From Ascaphus truei (taxonomy: Eukaryota; Chordata; Amphibia; Anura; Ascaphidae), in NCBI GenBank assembly GCA_036426205.1, contig CM071573.1, positions 48,199,874 to 48,263,873 of the forward strand: a stretch of DNA of 64,000 nucleotides, read 5' to 3'. A program made the position numbers and the translations under genes. Every line of letters starts with the position of its first letter. The first letter of the stretch is position 1. The notes below the pieces were generated by a model. It saw only the letters and a program-made list of their open reading frames with translations, had not been told where the DNA came from and made no database searches. Positions 56,131-64,000 of this stretch are shown here, piece by piece.

Positions 56131-56519
56131 AGCTAGGTTCAACTTTGAATGCAACTGTAATTGAAAGAGAACCTCGTTTTAACATATCTTACACTGTCTG
56201 CAAATGTCCCTGACCTGTTGATTCTTTTTTACAGACCTTTACAGTCTGGGGCTGCCCTAGGTAAACCGACCACCCAAATGATAGATTTCATGCAAGTTTC
56301 ACTGACTTGCAGTCGGTCTCACTTTTTTCCCCCTCAGACTTCAGTAGAGTCTCACTGATACAAATAGGACTTTTTCATTCAAATGCTTCTTGTGCTCACT
56401 AATTTGTGTTTTGGCGATTGACCTGTAACTCAAATTAGTGCAATTTGTGGGCTCTCAGCCGATTTTAAGGGGAAAGTTCTGACTTCTACTCCAAAAGCAG
56501 ACGTCACGCAGGGTGGGGT

Positions 56520-56930
56520 CTAAGGCCGAGTCCATAGAAGGAAAGGCCGTGCTGAGCCGTGCGGACGCTCAGCGCTGAGCCCCTGCATCCTCAATGAGGA
56601 TGCCTTGAGAAGGGGCTCACGCGAGCGTGCGGAGGCTTTGGAGTTTTCAGCCAAGCGCCAAGCTGTTTTTCAGCGCGCTGTCGGCTGAAAACATCCAATC
56701 AGCCTGAAGCAGCGTCAACGTCACGGCGCCGTGACGTTGACGTCAGTGCGTCGCGGGCGATTGGCCCAGTGACGTCACTGCCCCGCCTCCAACCACCTCC
56801 CCCCGGCTCCCCTCGCACACGCTGGCTCGCCTGCAAGTCCGTGGAATCGCGCTGACTTAAGCAGGCGAGCCTCAGCGTTAGCGCGCCTCCGCTCTCCTCA
56901 CCCCTCTATGGCCCGGGCCTAAATTTAGGG
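56520..56930. mobile_element. GC-rich miniature inverted-repeat transposon
   Basis: Left end CTAAGGCCGAGTCCATAGAAGG and right end reading TTTAGGCCCGGGCCATAGAGG on the opposite strand are imperfect inverted repeats. The body is rich in GACGTCA and GCGTGAGCG words. Related to 25795-26065. It lies just beside the CpG-rich candidate promoter and should not be counted as part of it. Confidence 0.65.
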
Positions 56931-57413
56931 GATTGTGTGTGTCTCAGCGCTGTAGTTACATATCGGAACAACGAGCAGGAATACTCATCAGGCTCCAACT
57001 TCTATAGCTGAGGTAGCTAGGTATAACTTTTTCGTGCAACTTGTGTACCATGTACAACGTCTGGCACATGCAATCTTTTGTGATGAGAGCTGTGGCACAG
57101 TTTATTAGACATTTATGCATCTAGTAATGTTACTTATGGTGATATGAACCGCCTTGAAGTCTACTACAGCAACAAGTGCATCCTAGCAGAACTACTCCTA
57201 GGTATATCCTATTTGCAAGTTTTCAGTATTGTGGCCCTTCAATTCGGATCACTGGTCCGAATACTTTTACAGGGCATTGATTGTATGTGTGTTTTTTTTT
57301 CACTTTATTGTGGGTTTATCTCTACCCACATATCATTTACCTGTGCCAATTTAGTGGCCATTTATCAAGCCACACCTGTAGCAGTCAATTACTATGCATT
57401 GCACTGATTAAAC

Positions 57414-57863
57414 CAGTGATTTCCAACCTTTTTTGTTTGGAGGAACACTTTAAGTATTTCGAAAAATCTCGGGGAACCCCTATCTGTCTAACACATAATA
57501 GGTTTGACAGGGGTCGGTCACAAAATGTCACACCTCACGAGCCACCTCTATTTCCCACAATCTACCCATGTATTTCTCTCCCATCCGTCTCACTAACTCC
57601 CCGCCTTGCATGTATTAATCCCTCCTTTTCCTCACTCACTCGCCCCCCCCCCCCCCCCTCCCTTCTCTCACTCGCCCCCCCTCCCTTCTCTCACTCGCCC
57701 CTACCTTCCATCAATTACCCCACTCTCACTCAATCCACCGTACAAAATACATACCAAAAAACCCCACCACCGGGGGGGGGGGGGGTCTGTGGTCCATAGG
57801 AGGAACCCCTGAGACTGCTTCAAGAAGCCCCAGTGTTCCACGGAACCCTGGTGGGAATCACTG
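57414..57863. mobile_element. hAT non-autonomous element, 450 bp, with 8 bp target duplication
   Basis: GATTAAAC flanks both sides (57406-57413 and 57864-57871). The ends are CAGTGATTTCCAACC and GGTGGGAATCACTG, an imperfect terminal inverted repeat starting CAGTG as in many hAT elements. The body has GGAACCCC words and a C-rich simple repeat (57640-57700). No transposase. Confidence 0.85.
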
Positions 57864-58339
57864 GATTAAACATATACTATAGTTGGTGTATTCCAGCGCA
57901 TCTTGGTATATGTGGTCTCACAATTTATTGCTACTTCTGGATACTTTATAACACATTGTAGCAGTAGGCAATCTTTGTGAGATGGAATATGTCTACTAGG
58001 GTCCAACACTTCGTTTGGCAGCACTTTAAGACTATCTCCATACTCACTTGGCTTTGTACTGGCTACTTTATTAGATTATTTAGCCTTTAATTCCTCACTG
58101 CCCCAATTTTTCGTTGCTTTATTTTTCATTTACACATGTTACGTTTTAAACACTTTAATCATACACTTCATAATTTATGATTCCTACTTGGTGTGGAGTT
58201 AGTGTGTACTTCAGTATTGGGCGATTCCTTTTTTTTAAAATTTGGACTAAATTGATATAAGACAAGCTTTCGACTGTTCTCTCTTCCTTAGGTCAGCAAT
58301 ACTGATTTTACAAAGATCCAATTAGCTTAAGTCTGTGAT

Positions 58340-58625
58340 TATAATGGTTTTGGTGACGCGAGCAACGGCGCAAGCCACCAAAACAAATACCTGTCTTCGG
58401 TTGTGTTGCTTATAGTTGGTGCGACCAGGCGGGGGCGGCAGAATCCAGGAGAGACAAATTAATGTCTCTCCGTGCAATGACCGCGTGGCGTCAGTGTAAC
58501 ATGAAGCGTGTCAGCCAATAATGGCGAACCGCTCGCGTGATGTCACTGGCCACGCCCCCTATCGCTTCCCGACTGCATACAGTGCAGAATAAGCACTCAC
58601 GGCAGCCACCCACTATAATCTCGGC
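58340..58625. mobile_element. Possible GC-rich miniature element
   Basis: The right end reads GTTAGGCCGAGATTATAGTGG on the minus strand, close to the ends of 25795-26065 and 56520-56930. The left end is less clear (ATAATGGTTTTGGTG). GC-rich body with GTGATGTCACTGG. Confidence 0.45.
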
Positions 58626-58639
58626 CTAACACAAATGTA

Positions 58640-59998
58640 AAAAAAGAAAAAAACAAGCCATCTAAGCCAGATGATTCAGAGAAGGAATAAACAGACAGGG
58701 AAATAAATGGATGGAAGGGACTGTGAGACACTTGGCATGCACACTATTCGAGATACACTTGCTTCTCTTCCCTATTCTTTTGTGAAAGTGCCGACTTTTA
58801 TCAGTAGAACTCCATGAGGGTCTATGAGATTGATGATGCAAAAAAGTGGTGAGTGACTCCATATCAGTGAAACTTAAAGAAAAAACATGAGTTGATATGT
58901 CTGTAAACCAGCATGTTGGTAGCTTAATTTTTTTTAAAACCTTCCCATTTTATAAGGATTCAGTAACATTTTTGTTGCAGAAGATCATTTATCTTTTTGC
59001 TCGATCGTGTTCTTAATCTAGTTTTGATTGTGAATTCTGCCTGCCCTTGACTTGGCTGCCTGCCCTTGACTTGGCTAACATTACAGGGTCGGAGTCTATT
59101 TAGCATTTCAGACTGAAATAAAGTTTAATTTAATAAACCTTCTCGTTGGAATATTTTAAATTATAGCTATCCATTTCTTATATAAAAAAATGAACACTAA
59201 GAAATCTATGAAATACACACATGGTCCTAAGCGTTAATTTCAGGTTGCACCTCTGTGCCTTGTGTAAACTTCAATGACGCAGCACCTTTCACTACATTGC
59301 AAGGAAAGAAAAAGATTATGGCTTTATTGAATAAGCCCCAAAGTGTCCGACTCCGGAAAACTCTCATTGACTTAAACAGGAGTTGTTCGATCGGCCACTT
59401 GGACTCTTAGGGGGTTATTCAATACGCCATGAAAAGGGTCATTCTATATGGTCCAAAGTGGCCGTACATGTTTATTTGTGGCTGAAAATGACCCACACGG
59501 CTGATTAGAACAATAGAAAATAAAGCCCAAAGAGATTAAAGCAGGATTTCCCACTAGTCACCTAAATTTGTCTCCCAGAAAACTGCTAGCTCCCACATAG
59601 TAAAATAGCAGTTGCCATGGTATTGGCTGTGAAATAATTTCTCTTTTTTTTTTACTCTAAAATAGGAAGTGGTGTTATATTGCCCATAACTAGCTTCTAA
59701 CTTTTGAGATGTCATTACTCTCCCAGATGCTTTAATTAGCTGAAGGTTCCAAGCTTCAGCCACTCGCAGAAGTATGTACAAATGGTACAGCTAAATGTAA
59801 TGGATGATAGACATTAAAAAAAACAAGTACACTCAGGGCCGGCACACTTCCCCCCCCCCCCTCCCAGTCACCAGCACACCGCCCCCTTACAGCCACCAGC
59901 ACACCGCCCCCTTGCAGCCACCGGCACACCGCCCCCCCCCCCCTCAACCACCAACCACCAGCCTGACAAGAGATCATCCCCAAGGTAAGCCTGATTTT

Positions 59999-60029
<31 letters not shown>

Positions 60030-60400
60030 TGGCGGTGTATTATATATATGTATTGGGGGTGTTGGGGTATTTTTTAGATGTATTGGGGGGGTTGGAGTAT
60101 ATTTGTATATGTATTGGGGGTGTGGTGGTGTATTTTTATATGTATTGGGGGGTGAAGTAAAAGTTGCGCGCTAAAAAATTGTTTCCGTGGTAGGTGCGCT
60201 ATGGGTTGGGGGGGGGGGGGGGGGTGGGAGACTGCTCCTTTCATTTGTCCTGGGCCCCATGATTTCTGTTGGCGACCCTGAGTATACTATCTGTATGAAC
60301 AAAACTTTGAAACCTCAATTGCCCTTCTACTGCCACAGTGGTCTGCTTTGTGTTATTAGTGCAATCCCACATAGGACAAAATGAAGACGATAAGAGGTTA
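58640..60400. other. No recognisable gene; simple repeats
   Basis: Includes a two-copy CTGCCTGCCCTTGACTTGG tandem (59038-59077), C-runs at 59850-59945, (TA)n at 60000-60020 and a G-run at 60210-60224. The open frames at 59804-60160 and its antisense come from these runs. Confidence 0.5.
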
Positions 60401-60404
60401 AAAA

Positions 60405-60975
60405 TAAGTGATGCCTTACAACACCCAACCACCCACCCAGTCACTAACTCACCCACCCAGTCACTAACTCACTCACCCACCCAGTCACTAACTCACCCAC
60501 CCACCCAGTCACTCACTCACCCATCCACCCAGTCACTAACTTACCCACCCAGTCACTCACCCAGTCTCTCACCCACCCAGTCACTAACTCACCCACCCAG
60601 TCACTAACTCACCCAGTCACTAACTCACCCACCCACCCAATTACTAACTCACCCACCCACCCACCCAGTCACTAACTCACTCACCCACCCAGTCACTAAC
60701 TCACTCACCCACCCAGTCACTAACTCACCCACCCAGTCACTAACTCACCCACCCACCCAGTCACTAACTCACCCACCCACCCAGTCACTAACTCACCCAC
60801 CCACCCAGTCACTAGCTCATTCACCCGCCCTCACTAACTCGCCCGCTCACTCACTCGCCTGCTCACCCGCCCGCTCACTAACTCACCCACCCGCTCACAA
60901 ACTCACCCGCCCACTCACTAACTCACCCAGTCACTAACTCACCTACCCACCCAGTCACTAACTCACCCACCCACA
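60405..60975. repeat. Minisatellite of a CCCACCCAGTCACTAACTCA unit
   Basis: About 570 bases of 16-24 bp units built from CACCCAGTCACTAACTCACC, with unit length varying in CCCA steps. The last part drifts to GCCCGCTCACT. The translated frame (repeating THPPTQSL) is an artefact. Confidence 0.9.
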
Positions 60976-61079
60976 GAGAGAGGGCAATGGGGAGCAGAGA
61001 TAGGGGGTGAGTGGACAGAGAGGGGGTGAGTGGACAGAGAGGGGGAGCGGGACCATTCAATCCCAGGCAACGCCGGGTA

Positions 61080-61990
61080 TATCAGCTAGTGTACAATAAA
61101 ATGTATTGAATAAAAGGTACAGGGGTGAGATATGCACGTACAAATATAAAATAAGTTAAAAGCAGCAGGTCAAATACCATCTAACCAGGAAGGCACAATC
61201 GTCGCATCACCGCCTGATGCCGATCAACCAGGTACATGGGGGTTACATGGAAAGTCCTCCCAGGAAAGGGTAGAAAGGGCCACCGAATGAGAAGATCCTC
61301 TACAGCAGCGGTGCGCAAACTGGGGGGCGAGACTTTTCTGGGGGGGGGGGGGTCCGCTGCATTTACAGAGGTCCCTCGCTGAGAGCGCAAGGCCTCTGTA
61401 AACTTACCCGGCTCCAGTCACGTGTCTCATGACAACGCGGCGTCAAATGATGCAACATTAGAGATGAGGGGGGGGGGCACAACGGAGGAGCAGAGCAGGT
61501 ATGGGGAGGAGCGCAGCACAGGGAGTTTGCGCACCGCTGCTCTACAGGAGCCATCTGCACCTCTGTCTTCTGGATAGATCCTCTGCGGGAGCAGTCTGTG
61601 CCTTCTGTCTATTAGGAGATGTAATCCACTACAAGCCGGAGTGTCAATGCTGCCTGCTCAAATTGAAGGAATCTCCAGCAGTTGATGCGCACCCGGTGAC
61701 GTTGGCGTCGTTCGAGCCAGCTGATTTTGAAAGAAGAATCCACATGGGTGGGGAAGTCCAATGCAGGCACAATTTCTCACAATCAAGGACTGACCCGGTG
61801 GTGACAGAACATCCAACACGTTTCGGGTCTACAAGGCCACTTCATCGGAATAAATATTGGAATTCCCATCATGCTTTTTAAACCCTTCCCTGGTCTCTAA
61901 TTGGATCATGGCCACATAGTATAATCGCATACATTTAAAGGGACATAAACATACGTGTAACATTTAATTTTATACATAAATCTTTAAAAG
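61080..61990 (-). mobile_element. PLE tail (pseudo-LTR) with hammerhead relic
   Basis: A minus-strand pseudo-LTR: hammerhead relic at 61811-61853 (CCGATGA with U4 changed to C; GAAAC; GTT triplet), a GC-rich middle and a far end near 61080 with GTACAATAAAATG. It was later split by the hAT miniature element at 61306-61539; removing that restores GATCCTCTACAG-GAGCCATC. Confidence 0.6.
61306..61539. mobile_element. hAT miniature element, 234 bp, with 8 bp target duplication
   Basis: CTCTACAG flanks both sides (61298-61305 and 61540-61547). Ends CAGCGGTGCGCAAACTGG and GAGTTTGCGCACCGCTG form an inverted repeat. GC-rich body with G-runs and a GGCGTCAAATGATGC word also present at 33198. Confidence 0.85.
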
Positions 61991-62133
61991 CCCATAGGAA
62001 GTCATATAAATCTACATTTAGCAAGAATAGTATATGCATATATTATATAGAAGAAATGTGTGTGTGTGTGTGTATAATATATATGGAGAATTTTGGAGAA
62101 TAGACCGGATCTCATGATAATCTCTCTACACGG

Positions 62134-62257
62134 TGTAACATGTCATGTGTTGTTGTTCATCTGAGGTTGTATTTATCTAATTTTAAGACCTGCTAAGGAA
62201 CAGATGATTGTTACTATGTCCTGATATGTAAAACCATAGAATTCAAAGAGGGTGTAC
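62134..62257 (+). mobile_element. Fragment of the endogenous retrovirus LTR
   Basis: TGTAACATGTCATGTGTTG and the following ~105 bases match 43473-43600 with few changes. It breaks off at a (TG)n tract (62259-62303), where the LTR at 43473 continues with unique sequence. Confidence 0.75.
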
Positions 62258-62258
62258 T

Positions 62259-62262
62259 TTTT

Positions 62263-62303
<41 letters not shown>
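62259..62303. repeat. (TG)n microsatellite
   Basis: About 20 TG units with one break, at the broken end of the LTR fragment. Confidence 0.9.
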
Positions 62304-62309
<6 letters not shown>

Positions 62310-62609
62310 TGTCTAGATATATCTATTTCTGACCATGTCACCATGACAGATGGTATATGGGGATGGATTTAGGGGAGATATTGTTCATTTGAGGGATTTT
62401 TTCGAAGGTGAAAAGTGGGCCAGCTTGTGAGCTGTGTATTAACCCTTGTCCCGTATGCAGGTCACATGCTCACAGGTGTGACATCACCTTATAAATCGGG
62501 TTCCACACATTTTGCTGCTGACATTCTTGTCTTCTGTAAGGCAGTAACACAGTAGCTTGCTGTGTTACTAGTTTACACAGGATCGAACGGAGCACATGCA
62601 CTACTGTTA

Positions 62610-63185
62610 TGTCTTTATTTGTATGTCTTTATTTATATAGCGCTATTAATATAAATAGCGCTTCACAGCAGTAATACAAAAGGCAATCATATAAATAACA
62701 AATACAAATAACAGATCATGGGAATAATTGCTACATATATAAAAGTAAAATTTCGGAAGAGGATTCTTTGCTCCGAAGAGCTAACAATCTAATTGGTAGG
62801 TAGGAAGAACGAACAGAGACAGTAAGAGGGCATTCTGGTAAGTGTGTCTGCAGGGGGGCAAGCTTTATGTATCATGTGTATAGTATTAGCCAAGGTGCCA
62901 CTCATATGCTTCTTTAAGCAAGTGTGTAATAAGGTGGATAAAAAGAGTGCTAGTCGGGTATTTAGGGGAAGGGCATTCCAGAGGTGTGGGGCAGTCAGTG
63001 AGAAAGGTTTAAGGCAGCAGAGGGATTTAGAAACAAAGTGGGTAGAAAGAAGACATCCTTGAGAAGAAGGCAAGAGTCGGGATGGTGCATAGCGAGAAAT
63101 TAGGGCTGAGATGTAAGGAGGGGCAGAAGAGTGTAAAGCTTTAAAAGTGAGGAGAATTGCGTGCGAAATTTGATAGGAAGCCAGG
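62610..63185 (-). mobile_element. L2-type LINE, copy 5 (3' end)
   Basis: The shortest copy: the 3' tail with TTTATTTATATAGCGC (62630 region) and the C-terminal coding end (LTFKALHSSAPPYISALIS, CCLKPFSLTAPHLWNALPL, ending MSGTLA). It shares 62845-63080 with 39312-39560. It is inserted in, or joined to, gypsy pol at about 63186. Confidence 0.8.
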
Positions 63186-63271
63186 TACTGTGACAATACC
63201 GCTCCGGCCCCGACATCAGAAGCGTCCACCTCGAGCGTGAAAGGCAATCCTGGATTGGGATGCACGAGCAC
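62789..63271 (-). pseudogene. Chimeric open frame: gypsy RNase H joined to L2 C-terminus
   Basis: 160 codons. The first ~30 residues are gypsy RNase H (HPNPGLPFTLEVDASDVGAGA, split: HPNPGLPFTLEV, DASDVGAGAVLSQ, where the D of DAS is catalytic). From about residue 30 the L2 C-terminal region follows in frame. The joint is at about 63186. It arose because an L2 3' end landed in gypsy pol on the same strand and phase. There is no sign that it is a gene. Confidence 0.75.
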
Positions 63272-64000
63272 GGGGCTGACACGCAGATCGTCTTCAGTCT
63301 CTCAAATGCATGAATGGCCGAATGAGACCAACGTGCCGGGTTGGCTCCTTTTTGTGTCAACGCCGTAATAGGTGCTACCACAGAAGAAAAATTCTGGATG
63401 AATCTCCGCTAGTAATTGGCGAAACATAAGAATCGTTGCACGGCTTTGAGAGTCGTAGGACGAGGCCAATCCACCACCACCTTCACTTTAGCTGGGTCCA
63501 TGGCCAGGCCGGTGTCGGAAATTATCTATCCCAGAAAGGACGTTGAGGTCTGATGAAACTTGCATTTCTCCAGTTTGGCGAATAGGTGGTTCTCCCGTAA
63601 TCGTTGAAGCACCTGTTTAACGTGTTCCAAATGTTCACTTATGGTCTTGGAGAAAATTAATATGTCATCAAGGTAAACGATAATGTATTGATCGAGGAGA
63701 TCTTTAAAAACTTTGTTTACAAAGTCCTGGAACACTCCGGGCACATTGCAAAGTCCGAAAGGCATCACACGATACTCATAATGTCCATCCCGAGTGTTAA
63801 AGGCAGTCTTCCACTCATCCCCCTGATTAATTTTTACCAGGTTGTAGGCTCCATGTAGATCTAGCTTGGTAAAAATGGTGGACCCCTGTAGTCTGTTGAA
63901 GAGCTCAGAAATTAACGGCAATGGATACCGATTCTTGATCGTGAGTTTGAGTCCCATATAATCGATACAAGGTCTGAGCGATCCATCCTTTTTCTTCACA
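63186..64000 (-). pseudogene. Ty3/gypsy pol (reverse transcriptase to RNase H), runs off the window
   Basis: The open frame 63999-63526 covers [79 protein letters not shown] and YLDDILIFS (the catalytic Asp pair intact). After a frameshift near 63526, ITALTQKGANPARWS and the RNase H start follow (63381-63186). Same family as 16919-17830. The N-terminal part lies outside the window and a frameshift breaks the tail. Confidence 0.85.

Noticed and set aside
57281..57799. Open frame of 172 codons
   Set aside because: It enters the hAT miniature element and its C-rich tract; the long Pro/Ser tail comes from simple repeats.
60338..60607. Open frame with repeating THPPTQSL
   Set aside because: It is the translation of the CACCCAGTCACTAACTCA minisatellite.
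60405..60975. CRISPR-like regular repeats
   Set aside because: Units are contiguous without unique spacers, vary in length, and the genome is vertebrate.

Overview
This is a vertebrate nuclear window, most likely from a frog (Anura). The reasons are a KRAB exon plus an uninterrupted 13-finger C2H2 exon, and a repeat load of L2, CR1, L1/Tx1, Penelope-like, Ty3/gypsy, Tc1, hAT and class I endogenous retrovirus sequence. Frog genomes are known to combine these. The species cannot be told from the sequence. There is no bacterial or phage gene organisation; nearly every long open frame outside the zinc-finger exon is transposon-derived or a chance frame in simple repeats.

The only host gene I can support is a KRAB zinc-finger gene on the minus strand. 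Its KRAB-A exon is at 45906-46032 (exactly 127 bp, good splice sites on both sides). Its finger exon is at 21975-23470 (acceptor at 23471-23472, stop at 21975). The exons are phase-compatible and about 22.4 kb apart. The intron between them holds a CR1 LINE, a 3.9 kb Penelope-like foldback, gypsy LTRs, a Tc1 relic, an endogenous retrovirus relic and an L2 LINE. A CpG-rich stretch with NRF1-, YY1- and ATF/CREB-like motifs at 55640-56130 looks like a promoter, for this gene or an unseen neighbour.

Layout. 1-4020: Penelope-like element (PLE) head-to-head foldback, a tRNA-like SINE and a PLE tail. 4800-6960: L2. 7088-7255 and 10990-11830: degenerate tandem repeats. 12612-15450: L2 split by a 1.7 kb LTR-like insertion. 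15460-19480: PLE tails, a rearranged gypsy copy and a 619 bp solo LTR. 19490-21974: AT-rich sequence downstream of the finger gene. 21975-23470: fingers. 23720-25560: CR1. 26282-30176: PLE foldback with a 14 bp target-site duplication. 30333-33760: gypsy LTR, CT-rich minisatellite and a Tc1 relic with two nested insertions. 35436-36210: gypsy LTR. 38077-43877: class I retrovirus relic (gag start, integrase tail, env, 3' LTR) broken by L2 DNA. 45010-45635: L1/Tx1 tail. 45906-46032: KRAB exon. 46373-46810: LTR with an internal duplication. 48740-52030: L1/Tx1 with a nested insertion bounded by a 12 bp duplication. 55640-56130: CpG-rich promoter candidate. 56520-63180: miniature transposons, a minisatellite, a PLE tail and an L2 3' end. 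63186-64000: gypsy pol leaving the window.

The most striking recurring signal is a minimal type I hammerhead ribozyme motif (CTGANGA, stem II, GAAAC, a two-base stem III, cleavage triplet). It occurs at least eleven times in PLE-derived DNA on both strands. Most copies are mutated. Copies at 29614-29653 (plus) and 217-257 (minus) keep every core base. PLEs are known to carry hammerheads, so the motif is not new, but its density, its paired intact and dead copies in one foldback, and its placement in a gene intron deserve attention.
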